Below, piece by piece: positions 57,326 through 64,000 of a stretch of 64,000 bases of DNA. The first letter of the stretch is position 1; the number at the start of each line of letters is the position of its first letter. Location of the stretch: the NCBI RefSeq assembly GCF_000421825.1, contig NZ_ATXT01000016.1, positions 1-64,000 of the forward strand. The letters run 5' to 3'. Below the pieces are notes generated by a model. It saw only the letters and a list, made by a program, of their open reading frames with translations. It was not told the origin of the DNA and ran no database searches. The translations under genes were made by a program, and so were the position numbers. This DNA is from Humibacter albus DSM 18994. Lineage in GTDB: Bacteria > Actinomycetota > Actinomycetes > Actinomycetales > Microbacteriaceae.

Positions 57326-57344
57326 GTATCGACCCGGCCGATAC
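57326..57344. promoter_or_regulatory. LysR-type operator
   Basis: GTATCG, seven bases, CGATAC: a perfect dyad containing ATC-N9-GAT, the common form of the T-N11-A LysR box. It is 8-26 bp before the LysR start and 76-94 bp before the decarboxylase start, consistent with autorepression plus activation. Confidence 0.65.
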
Positions 57345-57419
57345 GGGTTCGAGAGAAGTCGTTGGATTCAGAGGAGGGACGACATCCATGGTGGGAAGGA
57401 CAGAAAGTAGGGCGTAACC

Positions 57420-58391
57420 ATGCGACTCATCGCGCTCGAAGAATCATTCTCCCTCCCCACCCTCGCTTCACGCTTCCCCGGGATGCTCGACCTCGGTCCC
57501 ATCCGAGTGAGTTCCGAGTTCGTGCACCACGTCGCCGAAAGACTCCCCGAGCTGGCGGGCATGCGGCTCGCCGACATGGATGCGAACGGCGTCGACGTGC
57601 AGGTGCTCTCTCTCACGGCTCCCGGGGTACAGGCAGCAGCGCTGGCCCCGTCGGATGCGACTGGTATCGCTCGCGAGGCCAACGACGCTCTGGCGGAGAC
57701 TGTTCGGCGGCGCCCCGACCGGTTCGTCGGCCTGGCTGCGGTAGGACTGCAGGACCCACGAGCCGCTGTGACGGAGGCCCGCCGATCCATCGGCGAACTG
57801 GGGATGCGCGGCGTGCTGGTCAATGACCACACGGATGGGCGGTACCTGGACGACCCCGCGTTCGAGCCGTTCTGGGACGTTCTCGAAGAGCTCGACGTTC
57901 CGCTCTACATCCACCCCGGGGCGCCCACCCGGGAGCAATGGGCGCTCGCCGACGGCGCTCCCGAGCTGATCGGCCCGCTCTTCACCTGGGGCGCCGAGAC
58001 CGGCGGACACGCACTCCGTCTGATCTTCGGCGGGGTCTTCGACAGGCATCCTTCGGCGCGAGTGATCCTCGGCCACATGGGCGAGTATCTGCCGTTCATG
58101 ATGTCGCGGCTGGATTCCCGCTACGCGACCCTCGACTCCGGGCGTCGCATCCGACGGATGCCTTCCGAATACCTCGGCAGGAACATTCACATCACGACGA
58201 GCGGCGTACCGTCGCCCGCAGCGCTTACCGGCGCAATCCACGCGATCGGTGCGGATGCCATCATGTTCGCCATCGACTATCCGTGGGAAGACACGGCGTC
58301 TGCTGTCGCCGCGTTCCAGAGCGCCCCGCTCGCCGCCGACGAGCGCGAACTGATCTCGTACCGCAATGCGGAACGCCTTCTCCGTCTCTGA
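57420..58391 (+). CDS. Amidohydrolase-family (ACMSD/dihydroxybenzoate decarboxylase-type) enzyme
   Basis: The 323-residue TIM-barrel metal enzyme starts with IALEESFSLPT, the E-x-x form seen in 2,3-dihydroxybenzoate and gamma-resorcylate decarboxylases (EEAF or EEHF there). Later metal ligands appear as His165 (YIHPGAPT), His in GHMGEYLP and Asp286 (AIDYPWED). Such enzymes decarboxylate hydroxybenzoates without oxygen. The residue two after Glu8 is Phe and the one before it Ser, so the classical HxH is absent, as in the dihydroxybenzoate subgroup. Expected partner: the divergent LysR regulator. Confidence 0.8.
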   Translation: MRLIALEESFSLPTLASRFPGMLDLGPIRVSSEFVHHVAERLPELAGMRLADMDANGVDVQVLSLTAPGVQAAALAPSDATGIAREANDALAETVRRRPDRFVGLAAVGLQDPRAAVTEARRSIGELGMRGVLVNDHTDGRYLDDPAFEPFWDVLEELDVPLYIHPGAPTREQWALADGAPELIGPLFTWGAETGGHALRLIFGGVFDRHPSARVILGHMGEYLPFMMSRLDSRYATLDSGRRIRRMPSEYLGRNIHITTSGVPSPAALTGAIHAIGADAIMFAIDYPWEDTASAVAAFQSAPLAADERELISYRNAERLLRL

Positions 58392-58538
58392 GGCGGGCTT
58401 GCGAGACGTAATTCATGAAGCGCTGCGCCGATCTGAAACGAAGCGTCCGGCTCGACCGGGCAAACCCTTACCGCTCAGCGGATACGCGGCCTTCGTCGCC
58501 TTTCGCGGCACCGTTTCCTCAGCCGCGGCCGGCGCTAT

Positions 58539-59201
58539 TCAATCCACCTTGTTGAGCTGGACCATGGCGTCGTAGAGCTGCTCGTCGGTCATGGGCGCTT
58601 CGGGGATCGGATGCGCACGCTCGGCTCGGTAGGCGTCGAGCATGAGGTAGAGGTGGCGACGCCACGCGTTCGGCGCCGTGACACTGGTGGCATCGATCAT
58701 CCGGCCATTCGACCAGATGAGGTTGACGATGTCGGCCATCGCGATGTCGGGCCGGGCCTTGCCGGCTTCTTGGGCTCGGGTGAGTACGGCTTCGATTTGA
58801 TGGCACACCTGATCGTGGATGCGCTCTGTCTCAGGGCTGCTCGGAAAGCGACGGGAGAGGAAGTCGTTGAACCCTCGGTCTCCTGCCTGCGCCCGAAACA
58901 GGTTTTCCATGTAGTAGACGAACCCTTCCCACGGATCATCCATCTCCATGGCCTTCTCGGCACCCTCGAGGAATTCCTGGAGCCGGGGTTCAAAGGCGGC
59001 CACGAGCAGATCCAAGCGCGTCGGGAAGTGGCGATACAGGGTTCCGATGGCGACCCCCGCCTCGCGGGCGATCCTTTCCAAGGAGGCGTCTACCCCTCGG
59101 GCGGCGAACTCACGCCGCGCCGCCTCGATGAGCCTGTCGTGGCGCTTCTGAGCGTCGCGGCGCCAGGGCGCGCGGGCCCGTTCGACCTCACTCGTGCTCA
59201 C
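58539..59201 (-). CDS. TetR-family transcriptional regulator
   Basis: The 220-residue repressor has the TetR helix-turn-helix (about 20-65; ASLERIAREAGVAIGTLYRHFPTR) and a helical ligand-binding C-terminal domain. It starts with GTG at 59201. It is divergent from the oxidoreductase/azoreductase pair starting at 59419, with a 217-bp gap holding two related CCGGTT...AACCGG dyads, so it probably represses them. Confidence 0.9.
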   Translation of the reverse strand: MSTSEVERARAPWRRDAQKRHDRLIEAARREFAARGVDASLERIAREAGVAIGTLYRHFPTRLDLLVAAFEPRLQEFLEGAEKAMEMDDPWEGFVYYMENLFRAQAGDRGFNDFLSRRFPSSPETERIHDQVCHQIEAVLTRAQEAGKARPDIAMADIVNLIWSNGRMIDATSVTAPNAWRRHLYLMLDAYRAERAHPIPEAPMTDEQLYDAMVQLNKVD

Positions 59202-59304
59202 ACCGCCAATCTACCTCCGCACTGAGGATGCCCTCCGGTTCCGGGCTCGACAGCAACCGGACAGGTCCACCATTTTTCGATTCGGGCGTGGTGGGCGGAA
59301 TACA

Positions 59305-59348
59305 TGAGGCACCCCTCCGGTTCCATCAACAACCGGAGGGGGGCCTCA
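59305..59348. repeat. Long hairpin between TetR gene and oxidoreductase gene
   Basis: TGAGGC, one mismatch, and CCCCTCCGGTT pair with AACCGGAGGGG and GGCCTCA around an 8-nt loop: 17 of 18 positions pair. A weaker related dyad (CCGGTT-N14-AACCGG) lies at about 59232-59257. It is 70 bp before the oxidoreductase start. An operator, attenuator or relic terminator are all possible. Confidence 0.65.
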
Positions 59349-59418
59349 CCTGTTGCTCCATTCGAGCGCTCAGCGAGAACCCGACGGCCACGGAATCGCA
59401 ACGACGAAGGAGCACAAC

Positions 59419-60045
59419 ATGAGCAGCGTCAGCATCATCGGAGCGGGGAACATGGCCAAAGCCATCGGTTCCCTGGCACTCAAGGGCGGCAACACCGTCG
59501 AGATCATCGCGCGGAACGGAGACAAGGCCGAGGCGCTGGCCCGGGCGCTCGGCAACGGCGCTACGGCGGGAACGTGGGGTGCCTCACCGGCCGGAGACAT
59601 CGTCATCCTCGCGGTGCTCTTCGCGGGCGCCGTGCCGGTCGTCAGGGAGTACGGCGAGGCTCTGGCCGGCAAGATCGTCGTCGACATCACGAATCCGTTC
59701 AACGCCGACGCCTCTGGGCTCGCCGTGCCTCACGACACGTCCGTCGCACAGCTGGTGGCCGACGCCGCGCCGACGAGCACCCATGTCGTCAAGGCGTTCA
59801 ACACCCTCTTCAGCCACCTCGTGGCGGCGGGCGCCCCGGTGGACGTGTTCATGGCCGGCGACGATGCGCAGGCGAAAGCAGACCTGTCCGCATTCATCAC
59901 CAGCCTGGGGCTGCGTCCTCGCGACGCCGGCGACCTCACGATGGCCCACTGGCTGGAGGGCGCGGGCCTGCTCGAGATGGGCCTGGCCCGCGGCGGTCTG
60001 GGATTCAACCTCTCTCTCGGCGTCAACATCGCAGGAAAGGAGTGA
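59419..60045 (+). CDS. NADPH/F420-type dinucleotide-binding oxidoreductase
   Basis: The 208-residue protein is a single Rossmann domain starting SVSIIGAGNMAKAIG, with AHWLEGAGLLEMGLA near the end, as in F420-dependent NADP reductases and related short NAD(P)-binding proteins. The exact substrate is unknown; the F420 link is by family only. The ATG at 59419 has GAAGGAG upstream. It is followed 63 bp later by an azoreductase-like gene, and both are probably repressed by the divergent TetR. Confidence 0.82.
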   Translation: MSSVSIIGAGNMAKAIGSLALKGGNTVEIIARNGDKAEALARALGNGATAGTWGASPAGDIVILAVLFAGAVPVVREYGEALAGKIVVDITNPFNADASGLAVPHDTSVAQLVADAAPTSTHVVKAFNTLFSHLVAAGAPVDVFMAGDDAQAKADLSAFITSLGLRPRDAGDLTMAHWLEGAGLLEMGLARGGLGFNLSLGVNIAGKE

Positions 60046-60108
60046 TCGCCAGAAAGCCGACATTCACGCAAAGCCTCAAGAACAACTGACCAAAGAACTG
60101 GAAACCTT

Positions 60109-60765
60109 ATGACCCTCTTTCGCCTTGACGCAAGCATCTTTCCCGACCGCTCCGCGAGCCGCGAGCTCGCCGACATCGTCGAAGCCGAGTGGACGGCGGC
60201 ACATCCCGACGAGCAGGTGATCCGCCGCAACATCGGCGCGAGCCCGCTACCGTCCACGGCCTGGGCCGACGCCGTCGTGGGGCAGCAGCTTCCACTGGAT
60301 GCGCGCACTCCCGCCCAGGAGGCCGCCATCGAGCTCGCCACCACCTTGGCCGACGAGCTCATCGCGGCCGACACCCTCGTCTTCGCGGTACCGCTCTACA
60401 ACTACGGAGTCTCGCAGCATTTCAAGTCGTGGTTCGACATCCTCTACACCGACCCCCGAATCAGCGAGGGCGGTCCGGAACTCCGCGACCGTCCCGCGCT
60501 TCTGGTCACCGTCTCCGGAGGAAACTACGCGCCCGGATCGCCGAAGGAGGGATGGGATCACTCCACCTCGTGGCTGCAGCGCATTCTCGTTGACGTCTTC
60601 GGGCTGGACCTCGCCACGGTCGACCGTCGGTTCACCTTGGTCGGGGTCAACCCGAGCCTGGACCGGTTCAGGGACATGGCTGACGCGATGCGCGTCGACG
60701 CAGTCCGCGCCGCCGAGGTCGAAGGACGCCGGCTTGCCGAACGGGGCACACGCCGGGCCGCTTGA
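60109..60765 (+). CDS. FMN-dependent NADH-azoreductase-like flavodoxin-fold protein
   Basis: The 218-residue protein has the flavodoxin-like fold of AzoR/NQO enzymes: LFRLDASIFPDRSASRELAD at the phosphate loop, VFAVPLYNYGVSQHFKSWFD at the FMN-binding loop, and TVSGGNYAPGSPKEGWD later. It reduces quinones or azo compounds in two-electron steps. Its partner is the Rossmann oxidoreductase just upstream. Confidence 0.87.
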   Translation: MTLFRLDASIFPDRSASRELADIVEAEWTAAHPDEQVIRRNIGASPLPSTAWADAVVGQQLPLDARTPAQEAAIELATTLADELIAADTLVFAVPLYNYGVSQHFKSWFDILYTDPRISEGGPELRDRPALLVTVSGGNYAPGSPKEGWDHSTSWLQRILVDVFGLDLATVDRRFTLVGVNPSLDRFRDMADAMRVDAVRAAEVEGRRLAERGTRRAA

Positions 60766-60779
60766 AGCAAGAACGTCCG

Positions 60780-60812
60780 TCGCCGCCCTGGCCAGGTTGA
60801 GCAGGGCGGCGA
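60780..60812 (+). terminator. Hairpin after azoreductase-like gene
   Basis: A perfect 10-bp stem (TCGCCGCCCT / AGGGCGGCGA) with a 13-nt loop lies 15 bp after the stop codon. There is no T-tract, so it may be a weak or factor-assisted terminator. Confidence 0.55.
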
Positions 60813-60894
60813 TCGCCGTGCTCAGCATGAGGTGAAGTCACTCGGCCGGCGAACCGCGTCGCTGCACGCCGACGAATCACCACACACTCACTAA

Positions 60895-60999
60895 TTACCG
60901 ACGGCGCCTCAAACGCACATACGTGATCAACGCCCCCAAAGCGATACCCAGCGCCAACGCGCTCGCGGCCACGACGATCACCTCGACGCAGTCCTGCAT
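60895..60999 (-). CDS. Possible 34-residue single-helix peptide
   Basis: An ATG at 60997-60999 opens a 34-codon frame coding one hydrophobic helix (VEVIVVAASALALGIALGAL) with a basic end (RLRRRR). A GGAAG-like site precedes it. It lies in a 490-bp stretch without other genes. The helix-plus-basic-tail form is typical of real small membrane peptides, but chance cannot be excluded at this length. Confidence 0.4.
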   Translation of the reverse strand: MQDCVEVIVVAASALALGIALGALITYVRLRRRR

Positions 61000-61256
61000 G
61001 CTTCCAGCCTGTATGCGGCCGGATGTTCGCGCAGCACCCAGAACGAGGGTGCACGCCCGATGCGCCCCTGCCCGATCCGGTCGCGGCGGCCCTTCCCTGC
61101 GTGCCCCACGGGGTCCACCCCTGATGCCCCGCCCAGTAGATGTCGGGCGGGGCACCCCTCGAAATGAGGTGAAGGGGAGGTTCGGGAGCCTCCATGGGAG
61201 AAGACGCCGAACACCGGCCGATCATGACGCGGTTCTCGACGAATTCTCAGCGACGG
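61000..61256. other. Non-coding stretch with strong hairpin
   Basis: No convincing gene is seen. A perfect 10-bp hairpin (TGCCCCGCCC / GGGCGGGGCA, 61125-61154, 10-nt loop) is followed by further pairing CCCCT...AGGGG. It lies about 100 bp after the stop of the SCO1664-type gene (61257) on the minus strand and could end that transcript. Confidence 0.5.
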
Positions 61257-62018
61257 TCAGAAGAGCGGCCAGGGCGTGGCAGGCATCCAACCGCTCGGCG
61301 CGGGAAAGACGGGGAGCGCGAGCAGGGTGTCACAGCGGTCGGCCAGCGCCTCGATCTCGTCGCCCTCGATGAGCTCCGCGAGCCGAACTCCCAGTTCGCC
61401 GTCGATGGATGCCCGCAGCCGCTCGATCCCGCGCGTCTCGTTCGCGTTCAGCGGCTCCCCCGCCCAACCCCAGAGCACTGTGCGCAGTTTGTGCTCGACG
61501 TGGAACGTGAGTCCGTGATCCACGCCGAACCGATGACCGTGCTGCATGACGAGCACGTGACCGCCCTTGCGATCCGCATTGTTCACCAGCGCATCGAACA
61601 CGGCCATGCGGCGCAGTGCCGCCGAATCCTCGTGCACGAGTGCGACGGTTCTACCGTGTTCGTCCTCGCCCTCGAACACGACACGCCAGCCGTCGTGCGG
61701 CACGACATCCGTCGGCAGCACGTCGATGGCCGCCGTGCCGGTCGTGTGCTGCCACAGTTGCACCATGCCGGGACCGAGCGGCCCGTCGCCCAGCCAGGTG
61801 CGGGGAACGATGTTCCAGCCCAGCTCCTCGGAGACCAGGTACGCCGCCAGCTCACGCTGGGCGAGGTCGCCGTTCGGAAAGTCCCAGAGCGGCTGCTCGC
61901 CCGCCGACGGTTTGTAGATCACCTCGCTGCCGCCGAGTCGTGCCAGGAACGTCTCGTTGGAGGCCGTCGGAATGCGCGCGACCAGCTCCAGCGCATCGGC
62001 CGGCACGCTCGTGACCAT
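61257..62018 (-). CDS. SCO1664-family protein (PI3/4-kinase-like fold)
   Basis: The 253-residue protein matches SCO1664-family proteins: ASNETFLARLGGSEVIYKP, a lysine-containing strand, and NNADRKGGHVLV / GVDHGLTFH, which look like the catalytic and metal loops of PI3/4-kinase-like enzymes. Substrate is unknown. The ATG at 62018 overlaps the stop of the DUF3090 gene by one base (TGATG). Usual partner genes lie directly upstream. Confidence 0.83.
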   Translation of the reverse strand: MVTSVPADALELVARIPTASNETFLARLGGSEVIYKPSAGEQPLWDFPNGDLAQRELAAYLVSEELGWNIVPRTWLGDGPLGPGMVQLWQHTTGTAAIDVLPTDVVPHDGWRVVFEGEDEHGRTVALVHEDSAALRRMAVFDALVNNADRKGGHVLVMQHGHRFGVDHGLTFHVEHKLRTVLWGWAGEPLNANETRGIERLRASIDGELGVRLAELIEGDEIEALADRCDTLLALPVFPAPSGWMPATPWPLF

Positions 62019-62554
62019 CAGACCAGGCCGGGCTGTTCGCAGACGTGTCCGTCGGGATCCATCGGATGCCCGCATCGCGGACACAGCGGACGTCCGGCCT
62101 GCACCACCGCGCGGGTGGACTGGACGAACGCGCGGGCGGTGCCCACGGGCATCCGCACGGCGACGATCTCGGCAGGCTGCTCCTCGTCGGCGTCGTCGTC
62201 GCTCAACGGCTGGTCGGAGTAGGCCTGCAGCACGATCTGAGCGCGCGACGGATCCCAGCCGAGGCCGAGAGTCCCCGCCCGGAACTGCTCGTCGACGGGT
62301 TCGAGCGGAGCGGAATCGACCAACTCCGGCGGGGCTTCCGCGGGAATGGCGACCGGGCTGTCGGTCGTCATGAGGCCGTCGAGCAGTTGCTCGATCTTTT
62401 CCGAGAGCAACGCCGCCTGCTGCTTCTCAAGCAGCACGCTCACGACGCGACGCCCCTCGCGCACTTGCAGATAGAAGGCGCGCGAGCCGGGGCCACCGAT
62501 CGTGCCCACAAGTACACGATCGGGCCAGTCGAAGCCGTGGACGACGGTGGGCAT
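62018..62554 (-). CDS. DUF3090-family protein
   Basis: The 178-residue protein starts MPTVVHGFDWPDRVLVGTIG and shows the DUF3090 core (PGSRAFYLQVREG, VSVLLEKQQAALLSEKIEQL) and a C-terminal zinc-ribbon-like CPRCGHPMDPDGHVC. A longer frame reaches 62764, but the conserved family start is at 62554. Function unknown; it is conserved beside SCO1664-type and histidine-phosphatase genes. Confidence 0.85.
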   Translation of the reverse strand: MPTVVHGFDWPDRVLVGTIGGPGSRAFYLQVREGRRVVSVLLEKQQAALLSEKIEQLLDGLMTTDSPVAIPAEAPPELVDSAPLEPVDEQFRAGTLGLGWDPSRAQIVLQAYSDQPLSDDDADEEQPAEIVAVRMPVGTARAFVQSTRAVVQAGRPLCPRCGHPMDPDGHVCEQPGLV

Positions 62555-62714
62555 GGCCTCAGCATAGGAGGCGGGCCCGTGCTCTGTTCGAAGCGTGCCG
62601 GTCATGCCGAATGGCGCGGGCCGGTTCGGCTTCCACAGGTCTGTCATTTCGGATCCCCGCGCCGAAAGAACCACTTCTTGCGACTTGCCCGAGCGCACAG
62701 GTCGTCGCACGCCG

Positions 62715-63509
62715 TCAGCCGGCGGTCGCGCCACCGCCGACCGGCGCGTCCTCGTCGGGGACACCGTCCTTCAGCCACCCGAGGTCGCCACCGTGCGTGT
62801 TCATGGCGATCACGCCCGACCGCTGGCTTCCGTAGTGCACGATCGACACCGAAGCAGGCCCGACCACGATGCTCTGAAACCGATCGAACGGCAGGCCGAG
62901 GGCATCCGCGAGCACCGACTTGATGACGTCTCCGTGGCTCACGGCTGCCCAGACGGCACGCGCGCCGTACTCGGCGGTGACCGCCGCATCGTGACGCCGA
63001 ATCGCCTCGACGGCACGCGCCTGCATGGCGAGCATCGCCTCGCCGCCGGGAAAGGTCACGGATGCCGGGCTCGCCTGCACGTGTCGCCACAGGTCTTCTC
63101 GCACCAACTCGTTGATCGCGCGGCCCTGCCATTCGCCGTAGCCGCACTCGGTGAGCGCCGGTTCGAGGGCCACGGATTCGAGGATCACGCCGCGCACGGC
63201 CGCGGGCTGCGCGTCCCCTGCCTTTTCGCCCTCGCCAGCATTGCCCCGATCGGCACCTTCGCTTCCGGTCGCACGGCTTCGCCCGGCACCCTCGCGCTGA
63301 CTCGCGAGGATCGCCTCGGCAGTCTCCCGGCAACGCTCCAGGGGGCTCGACACGAGAGCCGCCAATGGCACGGCCGCCAGTCTCTGCGCGGTACGCTCCG
63401 CCTGGCCGCGGCCGACTTCGTCGAGCTGCACGCCGGGCATGCGGCCCGCCAGGATGCCCCTCGCGTTCGCCGCGGTGCGCCCGTGCCGCACGAGGATCAC
63501 CGTCGCCAT
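62715..63509 (-). CDS. Histidine phosphatase (MSMEG_4193 type)
   Basis: The 264-residue protein has the phosphohistidine motif VRHGRTAAN (His near 8), SSPLERCRETAEAI, and the second catalytic His in AVSHGDVIKS. It carries a low-complexity insertion (about 78-105) and is related to putative phosphomutases found with DUF3090. The ATG at 63509 is preferred over an in-frame start at 63533. The 160-bp gap to DUF3090 has no gene. Confidence 0.87.
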   Translation of the reverse strand: MATVILVRHGRTAANARGILAGRMPGVQLDEVGRGQAERTAQRLAAVPLAALVSSPLERCRETAEAILASQREGAGRSRATGSEGADRGNAGEGEKAGDAQPAAVRGVILESVALEPALTECGYGEWQGRAINELVREDLWRHVQASPASVTFPGGEAMLAMQARAVEAIRRHDAAVTAEYGARAVWAAVSHGDVIKSVLADALGLPFDRFQSIVVGPASVSIVHYGSQRSGVIAMNTHGGDLGWLKDGVPDEDAPVGGGATAG

Positions 63510-63621
63510 GAGGTCGAGCCTACGGTGCGCCACCGCGCCCGGGCGCGCGTTCGTGGCTTCGTATGCCCGGCCTCTGGCAGCGCCGCAGGCCTTCCGTTCA
63601 GCGCACGAGCCGCGTTCCGGC

Positions 63622-64000
63622 TCAGCGCACGATCAGCACCGGACAGTTCGCGTGCGCCGCGCACTCCGAACTCACCGAACCGAGCAGCAAGCCGGTGAAG
63701 CCTCCGCGACCGCGCGAGCCGAGCACGAGCATCTCGGCGCCCGTGCTGCGCTCGATGAGCACCTGCGCCGGATGCCCGAACTGCACGACGGACGTCAGGC
63801 CGGCCGGGATGTCTTCGCCATAGGCATCCTTCAGCGATTCATCGAGCGCTTGGCGCGCGATCTCCTCGAACGACGGCTCGGTCGTCATCGCGTAAGGCGA
63901 CATGGCGATGGGATAGGACCAGGTCGTGACGACCTCGATGCGGGCGCCGAGCAGGCCGCCCAGGCGTGCGGCGTGGCGGAGCGCAGCGATCGACTGCTCC
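63622..64000 (-). CDS. Universal stress protein (UspA), 5' part outside window
   Basis: The frame stays open to the right edge and covers about 125 residues of a Usp domain: EQSIAALRHAARLGGLLGA near the edge and the ATP-binding GSRGRGGFTGLLLGSVS (G-x2-G-x9-G-S) at the end, then CPVLIVR. The N-terminal strand (usually VGVDGSxxS) is off the window. Usp proteins respond to starvation and other stress. Confidence 0.88.
   Translation of the reverse strand, partial: EQSIAALRHAARLGGLLGARIEVVTTWSYPIAMSPYAMTTEPSFEEIARQALDESLKDAYGEDIPAGLTSVVQFGHPAQVLIERSTGAEMLVLGSRGRGGFTGLLLGSVSSECAAHANCPVLIVR

Noticed and set aside
62555..62764. Longer start of the DUF3090 gene
   Set aside because: The family's conserved N-terminus begins at the ATG at 62552-62554, and the extra frame overlaps the end of the phosphatase gene.

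Overview
The window is GC-rich chromosomal DNA from an actinobacterium, most likely a member of the Microbacteriaceae. The signs are many GTG starts, ATGA/GTGA gene overlaps, ClpC and FtsH with the Actinobacteria-type HEGGH zinc site, a short ArgA-type acetyltransferase, the block tilS-hpt-ftsH-folE-folP-folB-folK-DUF3180-(PH,PH)-DUF2520-panC-lysS, and the DUF3090/SCO1664/MSMEG_4193-type trio. The genus cannot be fixed from this sequence alone.

Layout. Positions 1-331 hold the C-terminal end of an IS481-type transposase and a hairpin, then tRNA-Ser. From 0.6 to 9.5 kb lie mostly single genes: a MerR/GyrI regulator with a clear operator, an SGNH hydrolase, an alpha/beta hydrolase, radA, a membrane-anchored protein, an argA-type acetyltransferase, a YtxH-like protein and clpC with a ClgR-like box. 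From 9.7 to 23.5 kb, one strand carries seven probably co-transcribed genes: a six-helix membrane protein with a Pro-rich tail, a secreted and membrane-anchored vWA protein, a 1153-residue tubulin/FtsZ-like protein, two large membrane proteins, a zinc-ribbon/HELTH metalloprotease-like protein and a lipoprotein. This is the most novel part of the window and looks like a membrane-associated cytoskeletal system. Next come a cardiolipin synthase (23.6-25.1 kb) and a mannoside-use locus (25.3-36.1 kb: lipoprotein-type Opp/Dpp ABC importer, GH2 beta-mannosidase, a LacI-type sensor lacking its HTH, and a divergent ROK repressor whose likely operator sits in the ABC promoter). A DUF559 endonuclease-like gene at 36.1-37.25 kb is bounded by 70-bp inverted repeats.

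From 37.3 to 52 kb runs the housekeeping folate/pantothenate block, read towards lysS, interrupted by bioY, a VOC protein and an AraC regulator. At 52-55.6 kb are ppa and two paralogous coiled-coil cell-wall hydrolases, one with an NlpC/P60 domain and one with an M23 domain. tRNA-Glu, tRNA-Asp and tRNA-Phe follow, with a decayed PIN-domain remnant behind tRNA-Phe. From 56.4 to 60.8 kb there is an accessory stretch: LysR with a divergent ACMSD-type decarboxylase, and TetR with a divergent F420/NADP oxidoreductase-like and azoreductase-like pair. The end of the window holds the SCO1664, DUF3090 and histidine-phosphatase genes and a UspA gene cut by the right edge.

All family assignments come from reading motifs by eye; no database search was run. 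Long open frames antisense to clpC, the tubulin-like gene, lysS and others were treated as GC-driven shadows and left out.
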